From Symbiodinium kawagutii (taxonomy: Eukaryota; Sar; Dinophyceae; Suessiales; Symbiodiniaceae), in NCBI GenBank assembly GCA_009767595.1, contig VSDK01026008.1:861472-925471 (forward strand): a stretch of 64,000 nt of DNA, read 5' to 3'. Shown here in pieces: positions 37,087-47,470 of the stretch. Under the pieces are notes generated by a model. It was not told the DNA's origin. It worked only from the letters and a program-made list of their open reading frames with translations, and searched no databases. The position numbers were made by a program, and so were the translations under genes. Every line of letters begins with the position of its first letter. The first letter of the stretch is position 1.

Positions 37087-37487
37087 TCCCCATGGTTCTC
37101 ATAATACTTTCTTCCTTGTCTCATCTCTTATCTCTGGGGGGTTATTATTCAGGGGTGTCTCATTTTTTACCTGTATGGTCTGACCTTGTTGACCTTGTTG
37201 ACCTATAGGGGGGGGGGGGTTTATTAATCCGGTCTTGGCATTAACCACTATTCTTATTGAATTCATCCAAAATTTAGCCGCCATCAGTCGACTAAAGACT
37301 ATGAATCCATTCACTCGCCCCGGCCTCGAACCAGGGCATGAGCCCTGCAATGTCCACCCCATCGCTCAACCTTGGAGACCCCAGCCGTGAACTGCGCTGG
37401 GAACACCGTGGTCATCGATGGGTCGTGATGGCTACTGATGGACACTGATGCTTAATGCTGGTTAATGATTGTTAATGATGGCGCTCA

Positions 37488-37619
37488 CTTGGATGTGCAG
37501 CTGGGGTCAAGTTATAACCATGGTTGTATAGTTACGCCCTGTGAGGTAGCTGAACTTACCCCCGTGACGAAACCATGGGAATTGTGACCACTTACAAGCC
37601 GTGGGGGTGCACATCCAAG
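37488..37619. repeat. Family D TIR element
   Basis: Ends cttggatgtgcagctggggt and gtgggggtgcacatccaag; core has ataaccatggttgta and tagctgaacttaccc. Confidence 0.75.
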
Positions 37620-37935
37620 TACCCTTTGGTGGTCCCTATCCTGACGATGGAAAATCACCACATTCTACCAGTCAAGCCTTTGTAAGCCAGCCACAAATTG
37701 TGAGGCTTATCAATGGTTAGATAAGGTCATCGTGGATGATGCTTAGCTGATCATTGTTGCTTGTGAGGCTTATCAATTCAATGATGGTTGATGGTGGCTA
37801 ATTAATGGCGGTTGATGGTTGATGATGGCGAATAATAGTTTCTTGTGAGGCTGATCAATGGTTCACTTAGGTTCGTTCACGTTTGGGTACCAGGAAAATG
37901 GTAGGTAAAATGAGCGCCCCGTTCAAGGGCGACCC

Positions 37936-37975
37936 GAATAATTCACCAACTTGCAACTGGAGGGTACCACTCTGT
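37936..37975. repeat. Family C terminus
   Basis: Reads caccaacttgcaactggagg then gtaccactctg. Confidence 0.5.
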
Positions 37976-38753
37976 GGGAAAGTTCCTTTGGCTGTGACCA
38001 TGAAATTTGGGAAAATGCTGGGAAAATTCTACGTTTTCCCGGCCATTTCCTGTTTGCACATGGCGCATGGTGGTTGAAAGTGGTTCACCCAAGGGCTTTC
38101 CAATGGTTGAGGTTTAAAATTGGTGATATGATCGTTATCAATGGCTATGTCATCGCTTATGGCGGTTAAACACTGGCCAATGATTCATAATGGGGAATGA
38201 TAAGCAGCAACAATGAGGAATGTCTATAGCAGTTGAAGGATGCTTACTGATGGTGAATTGATTTCAATGGTCCATTGATAATGATTGGTAATGCCTGATG
38301 ATGGCTATTTTGTATAACGAAACATGGTTGCGGCCAAGAACAGCTGGTGTATTATGCTATGACTGATTTAGAAGACCAAAAAATGGTTGCCAACAAATGT
38401 CCCAGAAAATGTGGGACCTGGCTTATCGCAAATCCTGAGTACAAAGGGTGCCGGTTCATGACGTTTCTGCAGCTCCCCCACCCATTTGCTCAGATTGTGT
38501 GCCAAATCGTCATCTGCCGAGTTAAAAATTCAGCTTTTAGGATCCGTGGCTCGCTCCCCATGTACTGGCTGCACACCCAACACAGTCAATACAGTGTTTC
38601 AATACAAATCTTGTTGATTCATTTGCCATTGCTTCTGCCATGTCATTGGTTGGCTTTTGCCTACTCATCCACCACATGTTTGCCCATGAGCATTGAGTTC
38701 TTGACAGGGTGCCGATCATTTTCACGTTGCCAGTTCTGACATCACTGTGACAA

Positions 38754-38939
38754 CTAGGGCTTTGCGGTCGCCCTGCAGTGACCAACGAAGATGCGCTGCG
38801 GTGCATCCAAGCTATCCATTGCTGACCTCCCCCTGGTTTCATTCCCAGCGACCCCAGCTTGAAGCCCACAGCCCGTCCCTCCAATTCCAGCTCCACCATC
38901 AGCAAGATGCAATTCCTCAACGCATTGAAACGTGGCAAG
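38754..38939 (-). CDS. Exon-like island after a family A element, unknown product
   Basis: An acceptor (aatgcccaatatccag) at 38940-38941 lies about 8 bp past the end of a family A repeat (38950-39152). The frame reads LATFQCVEELHLADGGAGIG and on to a TAG at 38754-38756. Two other minus frames stay open further left, so the true donor could lie before the stop. The glycine-rich segment does not match a nucleotide-binding loop. Unknown function. Confidence 0.5.
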   Translation of the reverse strand, partial: LATFQCVEELHLADGGAGIGGTGCGLQAGVAGNETRGRSAMDSLDAPQRIFVGHCRATAKP

Positions 38940-38949
38940 CTGGATATTG

Positions 38950-39152
38950 GGCATTTCTCAAAATAGGGGGGTTCTCAATATGACCACTAATAATAGTTCA
39001 TGATGGGGGATATACAACCAACCAGTAGGGTTAAACAACTACGAAATCGTGGTTTCTCAAGCCATACGGAGCCCCAAGCTGATTAATTTAATGCTACATG
39101 AATGGTGGGTAAACTGGATGATTTGGGGGTACTCCTATGGCTTGAGACACCT
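38950..39152. repeat. Family A element, composite
   Basis: Left end catttctcaaaatagggg. An internal gtggtttctcaagcc and the outer right end cttgagacacc suggest two overlapping copies or a nested insertion. It lies directly upstream (minus strand) of exon 38754-38939. Confidence 0.65.
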
Positions 39153-39529
39153 TTATATCCAGTGCTTTCCTGGGGAAATTGATCCCCACATTCATAAACA
39201 TCACCGCGCCTGGCTCTTGTGATCAGGGTGCTTCTGAGCAAGGAGCTACTTAGGTCTACCATTGGGTGAACTGGTAGCTCCTTGGCTTCCCCTTCAAAGG
39301 GCCTCTAAGGATACCCCTTGCTTCATAGCTCCCTCCCAAGCACCAGCCACTTAAGCTTATGACTAAATACCTTGCAGCGTCATTGGTCCCGGATATCTCC
39401 AGAAAGGTCCTGGATGCCTTGTAACTCTGATTTCATCTCCTTATAAAACCGCGGACTCCCCCAACAATAAAGACTCTTTAAGAGGTAGTAAGCACGATTG
39501 AAGAAGGCTTCTTGACCATCTCTGGGGGA

Positions 39530-39966
39530 TCAGCGCTGGGTGCCTGATCCCCAATGATTGCGAATGATTCTGGTTTGAAGCACGTTTTGAAGCCATTCTT
39601 GCAAAAGGAGCAAGTACTTGATAATGATCAAGCATTTGGTATTTTGCAACCGCCCCTGTGAACGTGGACAATGTTCCTGCCCTGGATTAGGCTGTGCTCG
39701 CCACAGCCCTCCAAGTGCGAAGGTGCAAACCTGGAAAAATGAAAAGTGCCAGGTGGAGGTTGCCCATTGAAGCCTTTAAACCTGGGCGTTCAAACGATGG
39801 GGGGCAGCCGCTCCTGGTTCCGCGACCCCTTGGGATGGGCAAAATGACACAAACTGCCAAGGGGAAGCCCCCATGCCGAGCAACACAATGACCAAGGTGG
39901 TGGCGACCAAGTCCAAAATTTTCCTGCCCAGGCTGCCCGTATGGTGCCTCCGGATATCTAGCAGGC
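39530..39966 (-). CDS. Two 3'-terminal exons with membrane-like segments
   Basis: A strong acceptor (catttttatcag) precedes exon 39782-39966, which ends CAG|GTTTAA in phase 0. A 51-bp intron (39731-39781) with a pyrimidine-rich end (tttcatttttccag) leads into exon 39530-39730, also phase 0, open for 66 codons to a TGA. The first exon includes a hydrophobic segment, ILDLVATTLVIVLLGMGASP, and the second includes CLIIIKYLLLL, so a membrane protein is possible. Phases agree across the short intron, which favours a real gene over chance. The N-terminal part should lie above 40 kb; the islands at 40.3 and 41.3 kb are candidates. No family is recognised. Confidence 0.5.
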
Positions 39967-40070
39967 CTGATAAAAATGATTGATGACCATGGTTTCTCAT
40001 GGCTCGTGGTGGGCTACAATCACGGGCTTAAACTTTAGGACACGGTGATTACATGTCACTGCTGGAATGA

Positions 40071-40071
40071 C

Positions 40072-40124
<53 letters not shown>
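40071..40124. repeat. (GAT)n microsatellite
   Basis: About 18 uninterrupted units. Confidence 0.95.
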
Positions 40125-40126
<2 letters not shown>

Positions 40127-40257
40127 GTCAAACACATTGGCCTACTAGGCTTCATGATGGTTTATAATGGTTAACTAGCTGGTTACTGGTTACAAAGCAG
40201 TCTAGCATTGGGTCCTTAACGACCCCTTTAAAGGGCTATATGATTCTATGGCTAGTC

Positions 40258-40440
40258 CTGGCTACCCCTGGCTCCTGACCTCGCCCCAAGCAACAGCTTC
40301 CCGCAGTTCGGGCGCGACCCCCCGGCGGGTCCTGAAGTTGGTCTTGATCTTTGCCACTCCTTGGAGTGATTTCCTGGGAAGGTGCGAGCAGATGGCGAGC
40401 TGGTTCATATGTGGCGAGCGCCAGGTCAAGCAGTTAACCA
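40258..40440 (-). CDS. Exon-like island, basic, unknown product
   Basis: The minus frame reads LAICSHLPRKSLQGVAKIKT, then RGVAPELREAVAWGEVRS, ending before a TAG near 40258. An acceptor could be the AG of gaaccag near 40408. The plus strand is also open, with a plausible peptide; the minus strand agrees with the neighbouring 39.5-40.0 kb unit. Confidence 0.4.
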
Positions 40441-40510
40441 ACCAACCAATGGTTCATAGTAGCTGGTGAATGGTTGATTGTAGGGGAGATTAACCAACAA
40501 TAGTAGTGGA

Positions 40511-40634
40511 TATGTGGCTATGGGTCAATATTGGCCAGCCAACTTTCATGGGGGATAATCACCACCAATAATAGTGGGAAAATAATGGTTAGTAATGGGG
40601 AACCAGGGGGACTAAGGGTTTTGACCCACAGTCA
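40511..40634. repeat. Family E TIR element, reverse orientation
   Basis: Ends ctatgggtcaatattggcca and agggttttgacccacagtc, internal ataatggttagtaatgggg. Confidence 0.72.
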
Positions 40635-41239
40635 TGTCGGCTGATGTTGTTTCACTATGGCTCATGATGGCTAATGATGCTTAATATTAGTTAATATTAG
40701 TTGATTAATGCTGGTTGATATTTGTTCATGTGGTCAATGGTGGTCAATGATGGTCAATGATGGGTACTGACGGCTAAAGTGGCAGGTAAAGGATGCCAGT
40801 GGCTAGGGATTATATACTGATGGTTGACCGATGGCTCATGGATGTTGATGGTTGATGATGGTTGATAAGCAACAAGATTTGCTAACGGGAGATCCATACC
40901 AATGAACAACCATGGGTTTTGCCATAAATAGATGGTGATTCCCATTCAACATCAGGGATTTATTAGCGTGTTGGCCATCCATCAGATAACAAGGAAATAA
41001 CGGTAAATGATGAGTCGAGAATGTCAAGGATACTTCATCAAGGATGCTCAGCGATTAATTGTGAAGGATGGTCAGTCATGGGTGATGACTTGATGACGGA
41101 TCCCCCAAAACCAATAACCAACCAGCCAACAATAAGCAATAGTTCCCAAACAGTACAGTAGTCACCAAATAATCACAAGTTACCCCCCACCCTTAACAAC
41201 TTGGTGACCTCCCACCATCAACCAGCCACCAACCACCAT

Positions 41240-41362
41240 CAGTTCAACCGCCACTGCCAGCGCACTGCTGGCACCAAGAGGCTCGGTGAGATGAAAATCC
41301 ACCGGTTTTACCTCGGAAGGGCACAGGGTCACCACCGGAGATTCAGAACGAAGGGACGCTTA
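41240..41362 (-). CDS. Exon-like island, about 39 codons
   Basis: The minus frame reads SLRSESPVVTLCPSEVKPVD and FHLTEPLGASSALAVAVEL. An AG lies directly before it (ccactaag). A gene-sized plus frame overlaps, rich in H and R. Unknown function. Confidence 0.42.
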
Positions 41363-42631
41363 GTGGCTCTGAGGGGTCATGATCATGTCCTGGCCATGTG
41401 TGTGGGGGGTCAACCTTGCTAATTACCAGGCAAACTGGTGGTTGAATGATGGTTAAACCGCTGGAGTATGCTGGTTCAAGCATGGTCAATGATGATTAAT
41501 TCAGGACGATCAATGATGCTTAGGGATTGTCAAGGATAATTGTGGCTAACTGTCGCTGATATTGGCTCAAAGAAAAACATGATTGACAATGGCTAAGTGC
41601 TGGGTTGGAGACCCATACCAATGAACAAGCCTAATGATTGATTGCAGCTGTATAGTACGATGACTAGAACGACTAAGAAACAAAAAATATATATATATAT
41701 CATTCTATATAGCTAGATGTGATTTATTTTTAGTGTCTTGAAGCAAATGCGTTTAGCTGTGACCTTCACTCATAATCACGTTGGTAATACTCTGCTAGCC
41801 AACTCATACTGAGGTTCGTAGTCCACATCTATCATAGTAAATATGTTTTTTATAGTTCATCTTCTGGTCCATTGGCATACTGATTCATATACTACCCATG
41901 GTTTACTACACGACTGTATGCAGTAACCGTGGGTTAACGTACTGATTGGGCTGGCCCACCAACGAGTTGTTGCTTGAATCAACGGTTACGTTGGTTGAAA
42001 AGGAATAAGGACAATGAATGTTAATCATGATAACTGGTGTTAATCATTGAAGTTGTTAATCATTCAACAATTGGTTGATAAGGAATGTTAATCTATTGTT
42101 TCTGAAGGTTAGGAATGTCAATCATGATAACTGGTATTTCAGGGCGACTGGATACTGATCATGAGGCTTCTGAATGCATGCATCATTGTTCCACCTTCAC
42201 TTCTTCCATTCCCCGGGCTGTGAGCCGCATTTATGGGTAATCGTTCTCCAACCTTGGGGAAGCAACCAGCAGATTACAGCCGCTAGCAATGTGAACCATT
42301 GAGGCAACTATCATCAACCGGCGAATAAGGAAAACAAAAGCTCACGATCAGATCACCGGAAATCCGAGGAGGGACCGACGAACCATCCAGAAAGGAACCC
42401 CGATTCGTTTATCATTAGAGAAATGTCACTAAACACTATAACGGTCACTAGCCATCATTAGCCAACAAGAGCCATCTTTAGGCAAGATCATTGATGATTA
42501 GTGGCCACTCCTGGTAGCTCCAAATCGCCTCTTGTGCAAACCTCGTCGCTGCCAGGGGCTCACCAATCACTTTTTGCACCACTGACCATCAGAAACAGCC
42601 ACCAACCATCACCAACAGCATCAATTATGGA

Positions 42632-42738
42632 CTGCTTGGCGGCTGAACCACCCCTATAAAAAAATACGCTTGTCAACCAACCACTTTTTAGTGACTACTA
42701 GGGAAAACAAAAAATCGTGAATTGAAACCACCAGCCAG
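42632..42738. repeat. Family B TIR element
   Basis: Ends ctgcttggcggctgaaccac and gaattgaaaccaccagccag. It lies within the intron that starts at 42787 on the minus strand. Confidence 0.72.
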
Positions 42739-42787
42739 ATGCATCTATCATTGACCAGTCATGAACCACTTGGCTATGGGTCAAAAC

Positions 42788-42966
42788 CCTCTTTTGCCTC
42801 TTTTGCGCTGCTGCATCCGCTGAGAAATCGCAGACGGGTGCTGGACCAAGTGGGCAATCGAATTAGGCATGGATTGTCCGATGCACCTTTCGAAGTTGAC
42901 CGGCTTCTCGCGCCGCCGGCCCTCAGCAAGAATGATCCAAAGGGTTCCAGCCGTGCGCCTGTCCGG
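42788..42966 (-). CDS. Exon ending at a family E terminus, unknown product
   Basis: An acceptor (ttaatgctatgtag) starts an open stretch that reads RRTAGTLWIILAEGRRREKP, then NSIAHLVQHPSAISQRMQQR and a basic end. The donor is GTTTTGACCC, the terminal motif of the family E repeat. An antisense-phase minus ORF of 166 codons covers the area but reads as Ser/Arg/Cys-rich and is rejected. Between 42966 and 43387 further minus open stretches occur, such as VDFREARSRTHMAPEKHC near 43150 with a GTGAGT donor at about 43071-43076. Confidence 0.48.
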
Positions 42967-43386
42967 CTACATAGCATTAACAAGTAGCACGCACCCTGAT
43001 GATGCCAAGCTGTGTGGCACATACATATACATGGGCGGCACAAATTTTGAAGTCCCACAATGGGAGGACTCACGCGCAATCTAATTAAACAATTTCTTTG
43101 CGAATGCCAGGACAGGAGCTGGCCAGGTACAGTGCTTCTCGGGTGCCATATGTGTGCGGGATCTTGCCTCACGAAAATCAACGCGATCACAAAAAAATGT
43201 GAGCGGGAAAAACACGCTGAAGGCGCGACCCTTGGCCCAAGTCTTGCAGTGAGAAATCCTTCCAGTATGTCCATTGACGTTCATCATCTTGCCTAAGCGA
43301 TTTTGTCAACCACCTCAAAACCAGTTTGCCACCACAAATCCGCTGTTGTCGCTGCTGTCTCAGAAAGAAAAGTGGGGCTGTCTTAC

Positions 43387-43563
43387 CTGGTAAAGTTATC
43401 CACGCCCACCCGTCGGGCGAAAAAAGCTGTCCTGTCGACGAGGAACCATCTTTGCTTGCACGGCACTGACGCCACAAAGCCAGGGTTGGCTGCCACGTGG
43501 GAGCTAGACAAGATGTTGCACAACTTGATGCTTCATCAAAAAGCTCTTCCAGTGTGATTGAGC
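43387..43563 (-). CDS. Exon with consensus acceptor and GTAAGA donor
   Basis: A long pyrimidine tract (gatttgcttcccctcttccag) precedes the exon and CCAG|GTAAGA ends it, giving 177 bp. The frame fitting the acceptor reads SITLEELFDEASSCATSCLA and continues to WAWITLP. A second minus frame (PGFVASVPCKQRWFLVDRTA) is also open over the 3' half, so a hidden short intron or frameshift is possible. Both splice sites fit the strand, which makes minus-strand transcription here fairly firm. Confidence 0.5.
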
Positions 43564-43837
43564 CTGGAAGAGGGGAAGCAAATCAAACAGACTCCTCGCC
43601 ACCAGCCACTGTAAAGCCCACCGGATTGTCACTAGGTGCATTTTGCCGGGAAAACGCCGTGCCCACCATATTTTCTCAACAGCTGAAAGCCACATCATGT
43701 ATCTCCACCCTTGAATTCCGAGTCAGTCCAGCTGAACGAGGGTCCGAAGGAATCGATCAATGCTCCGCAGACCGAGTTGGAAAGGTCACTTTAACCCACT
43801 CACCAGGGAGCGGGTGCAGCACTAGTGGAAACGAACC

Positions 43838-43890
43838 ATGGCAAACATTCGGTCAAGGATCAGTTGAAACAGCCGCACCTGCTGGAAGGA
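43838..43890 (-). CDS. Short exon following a family E element
   Basis: The acceptor AG lies in the terminal GTGGGTCAAG of family E copy 43891-44014. The frame reads SFQQVRLFQLILDRMFAM and can end at a GTTCGT donor. It is short but strongly amphipathic. GC-rich DNA between this and 43563 is open in several frames. Confidence 0.38.
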
Positions 43891-44014
43891 CTTGACCCAC
43901 ACAGCTGGGTCAAAACCCTGTACCTCTGGTTCCCCATCATTAACCATTGTTTGCCTATTAGTGTTGCTGATTATTCCCCATTAGTTGGTTGGCCAATATT
44001 GACCCGCAGTCAGT
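43891..44014. repeat. Family E TIR element
   Basis: Contains gggtcaaaaccctgtacctc, ggttccccatcattaaccat and ggccaatattgacccgcagt. Its left end supplies the acceptor of exon 43838-43890. Confidence 0.72.
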
Positions 44015-44189
44015 CATATACTTGGTATATATCCCCTATCATTGTTGGTTATCAACCCCTATCATTAACCATTATAACCAGCTAGTTCACCATTGTTGGT
44101 TGGTTAGCTGGTATATCCCCTACTATGGTTGGTTATCATCCCCTATTATTGCTGCTTATTAACCAGTCATGAACCACTTAAGCTCCCTA

Positions 44190-44325
44190 TGAATCAGACA
44201 GATCGGAGCCGTGCGGACCGCTCGCATCGAGATGCAGCTCTTGACACGGCCAGGCTGTTTCTCAGGCTGCGATGTGACGTCACTCCTCGCGCGGACCGAC
44301 CATGGCAAGCCATCCCAGTAACTGC
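44190..44325. CDS. Exon-like island, coding strand uncertain
   Basis: The minus frame reads SYWDGLPWSVRARSDVTSQP; the plus frame reads DRSRADRSHRDAALDTARLF. It lies directly beside the family B end at 44324, whose RC supplies an acceptor-like CAG on the minus strand. Confidence 0.3.
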
Positions 44326-44659
44326 TGGTTGGTGGTTCAGCCACCCCTACCAGTAAGTTCACTTAGGTTAGTTCACGAGGTTAACTACCAATTAGGGTGG
44401 TACCCTTCAGGGCCTGTTAACTTAGCTTAGTTCGCAGTTGGGTAACTACCACCTAAGTTACATATAACTGAATGGCGGGGTATAAACCAACGGATCTAAA
44501 CAAGGGGGGACCAGTCTGTTTGAAAAATATCAGTCCAGCAGCCAACCATCTAGTCTGATCATAGTGACGAGGGTGAAGCAGAACGGTTCCAACAAAGGTA
44601 AGAACCAACCATTTGCTGATACCAGGGAAACCGAAAAATGTTGAAAATCACCAGCCAGA
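44324..44659. repeat. Family B element split by another repeat
   Basis: The left end gctggttggtggttcagcca (44324-44350) and the right part (about 44515-44659, ending tgttgaaaatcaccagccag) fit one family B copy. The middle (44350-44515) holds ggttagttcac and gggtggtaccc pieces resembling family C, suggesting nesting. Confidence 0.45.
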
Positions 44660-45221
44660 ATCAACCAGACTGGTGCCAGCATGGTTAAGGAGTGATTGCA
44701 TGGTACCAGCAATACCCATGAAAACCACCTTTCAGTCGGCGCCATCCAGGATGTTCAGCTGAGAACAGCTGGTCCGAAGCTGCTGCAAACCACCTTGAAT
44801 CAGACGAAAATCATCACCTTTCACGATCGTCAACCTTGATTTATCATCAGCCAAAAGTCAATCAAAGGCTATTCACCTTTGATCAACCATCACCGAATCA
44901 CAATGTTTAAGAATTTTATGATCATTGCACACCACTGTCACTATTAACCAAATTTTATCATCATCAACCATGAATAGCCATTACGGACACCTACTGCAAC
45001 TATCCACCAATGCCGGCGACCGGTACACATCATCTTCCATCAAAGGCAATCCGCTGATCAGCAAAGAACCCTCTTTCAACCACAAACATGTGATCAGTCA
45101 TCCTTCAACCATCAATCATCATTTCAGCATCAACTCACCATCGTTCACCATCCTTCAACCATTACCAACCACCACTCAAACATCATGTGACCATCAGTGA
45201 GCCATCACTTAGCCGTCAAAT

Positions 45222-45343
45222 GGTGGTCTCTCAAAATAGGGGGACCAAAAAATCATCCTTCATATCCTTTACTAGCCATTTAACAGCATTTATAGTAATA
45301 AACCAGCCATAGTTTGGGGGTTCTCTATGGCTTCAGAAACCCC
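45222..45343. repeat. Family A TIR element
   Basis: Ends tctctcaaaatagggggacc and gttctctatggcttcagaaa; core with tatagtaataaaccagcc. Confidence 0.7.
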
Positions 45344-45368
45344 AAAATGACCATCAGTTCACTATCAC

Positions 45369-45508
45369 GGCGCCCCTAGCATTCTGCGGCCGCACACGAC
45401 TCTGTCGCCCGGCACCCCGGCGTCGGCACCGTCGCAACTCGAAGACACCGCGTAGGTTCCGTCGCTCATCGGGTCCGAAGCATGGGAGGAAGCCTGGTCA
45501 GCGATAAC
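45369..45508 (-). CDS. Exon-like island, acidic/Ser-rich, unknown product
   Basis: An acceptor (ttatccag) at 45509-45510 and a GTGATA donor at 45363-45368 bound 140 bp, that is 46 codons plus 2 bases. The frame reads VIADQASSHASDPMSDGTYA and ends in GRRMLGA. Third positions are strongly G/C against an AT-rich surround. Family A repeat 45222-45343 begins about 25 bp past the donor, so the repeat sits in the downstream intron. Confidence 0.55.
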
Positions 45509-45564
45509 CTGGATAATAGTGACTACTAGGTAAGGTAAGTAGTAACTACTAGTGTAACTACTAG

Positions 45565-45740
45565 GTAGCCTGGTTGATAATAAGAAGCTGTTAAATCTGG
45601 TAATCGTTAATGCTACATTAGTAATGGATGATAGTCGGTTAAAATTAATTATGGTCCACACTGGTAATAGTGGTTGATAATAACAAGCTGGTAAAAGTTA
45701 ATGCTATAAGTGATAGTTGAGAACTTGTGTAACTACTAGG
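45565..45740. repeat. Direct duplication, about 95-bp offset
   Basis: ggttgataataagaagctg recurs as ggttgataataacaagctgg, and gtaactactaggta occurs on both sides. Confidence 0.65.
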
Positions 45741-45749
45741 TATGGTAGA

Positions 45750-46460
45750 TATGACTAATTATGGTAAAAAGGCTTATTGACCAACTTGTAATTGGGGGGC
45801 ACCTTTTTAGAAATGGTTGGTACTGACGAGTAGGCCTTGTTAATAACCTTGGCAATGGTTGGTAATGGCTGGCAATATCCATGTGCCATTGTCATTTAAG
45901 CGGACAGTGATGACTGAGAAAGGTATTGTAGCTGATCGTGGCTAATACAGTACTGGCTGGTAATAACGGACACAATGGCTAACGAAACCAATGAGTTAGT
46001 CATTACCAGCGAATGCTTCCTTAAAAATGGTCAAGAAAGCAATGAATTAATTACTTGATAATTGTCAGCTATGATTCATGATCACATACTGCCGTGTGTC
46101 AAAACCTGGTACCCCAGCTGTTCACATGCCCGAAATGATCCCGCACTAGTCTTTTTTGGGATGTTCCATATATATATATATATAACTGCTTGATGGATGC
46201 CAACCATCATTAGCAACCATTATCAACTATGAAGCTACCATTTTTTGAATGGTTGGCTGACCCAGATCCACCATGAAGTAGATGGTTGCTTATGAATAAC
46301 CACCAATATCAACCACGCGCATCAACCATCCTCAGCATTCCCAAGGAATTCAGCATGGTTGCCATCCCAGCATTTAACCACCATGCAGGTGCGAAAACTT
46401 GCTGCCAAACTCAGCGGACCACAAATCTTGTGCACAACGTCTAACCAAGCCTTCAACAAT
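45750..46460. other. No gene seen
   Basis: Simple-sequence DNA, a family C-like fragment near 45778 and a TA run near 46167. 46620-47150 is similar tgatggt-type DNA. Confidence 0.5.
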
Positions 46461-46461
46461 A

Positions 46462-46615
46462 TTCCACTATTCACCATGTGGGTTAGTGGGTGAATAGTGG
46501 TTAGATGGTGAATAGTGAGTGAATAGTGGGTGAATAGTGGGTGAATAGTGGGTGAATAGTGGCCAATAGTGGGTGAACAGTGGCCATCTAACCACTATTC
46601 ACCCACTATTCCAAC
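46462..46615. repeat. 11-bp tandem repeat within a hairpin
   Basis: Repeats of gtgggtgaata on one arm, with the complement (ccactattcaccca) at both margins, so the array can fold into a hairpin. Confidence 0.75.
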
Positions 46616-47280
46616 ACCATTTCACCACCACTTAACCCATCCTTAACCATAGCCGCACCTCCACCGAAAGGAGACCCTTGGGGCTGTGCACGGTAGCAAC
46701 TGACACCTGAAGCCGCAAGCGCTGAAACCCATCGTTAGTTCAGACGCTTGTTTTTTCATGGGTGAAGTCATGGCTAAGCTATGGTTGATTCATTGTGAGC
46801 TCATGGCCAATCAATAGTTAATTTTTGATGCATGGGCTATTTGATGGATAATCGCTGGTTCAGTAGTAGATAGGAACGGTTGAGTCATTGTTGATGGGTT
46901 GTTTGATGGATAATTGATGTTTGAGTAATGGTAAATTGATGGTTACCTCGCGTTGTCTTAAATGATTGAGCTTTAGAAAATGAGGGTTCTTGATGGTCAT
47001 TGATGGATGATGATACTTGATGCCGAATGGTGAATGTTCAACGCAGGTAAGTGATGGCTACAAACTAATTGATGAGAGTAATGAGTGATGGTGAATGGTT
47101 TATGACCATAATTAATCATAATGGCGTACGGTGAATGACAACTATAATATTATGATAATGGCAAATGGTGAATTATGAAGGCAAGCATTGGATTGGTGAT
47201 GCCTGACAATCGTGCATGATGATGGTCATTCCAGACTGGTGATCTAGGGTAGCAAAGAGGAAAAAAAAACAACATAGTCA

Positions 47281-47405
47281 TTTGCAATGCGGGACTTCCA
47301 GCCATGTTACTAGGCGGCGAGTACCCCATGAATGAACAAGAGAAATGGAGGGAGGCATGGGGAAATTGAAATACTTTTTGGAGGCATCGCTGGCCTTCTC
47401 GAACC
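47281..47405 (-). CDS. Exon-like island, about 41 codons
   Basis: The minus frame reads FEKASDASKKYFNFPMPPSI then LVHSWGTRRLVTWLEVPH, ending at a TGA at 47278-47280. The upstream boundary is probably within 10 bp of 47405. Confidence 0.42.
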
Positions 47406-47470
47406 ATAATTTTTCAACCATTAATTATCTATTATGTTTTATGCTAACCACCGCCAGCCAGCCTCGACCA

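Larger units (their letters stand above)
36188..37244. mobile_element. TTAA-flanked element with about 30-bp terminal inverted repeats
   Basis: The left end (36188-36219) reads TTAATGTCTAGTCAGGATTA then ATAAACCCCCCC. The right end (37208-37244) is its imperfect reverse complement, identical over GGATTAATAAACCCC and ending in TTAA. TTAA at both outer ends matches the target site duplicated by piggyBac-type transposons, although the adjoining TG...CA is not the usual piggyBac terminus. The interior carries a T-rich tract (36350-36390) and the cysteine-rich ORF. Total length is about 1.06 kb including the gap. Confidence 0.55.

Noticed and set aside
40071-40124. Possible regulatory element
   Set aside because: It is a plain (GAT)n microsatellite with no coding frame or other structure around it.
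42774-43274. Minus ORF of 166 codons
   Set aside because: It is out of frame with the better peptide at 42788-42966, is Ser/Arg/Cys-rich, and runs across splice signals.
42739-43895. Plus-strand frames resembling a decayed coding region
   Set aside because: Several are open, but they need repeated frame changes, while the minus strand offers consensus acceptor and donor sites.
46462-46615. CRISPR-like array
   Set aside because: The repeat is 11 bp and directly tandem, without unique spacers.
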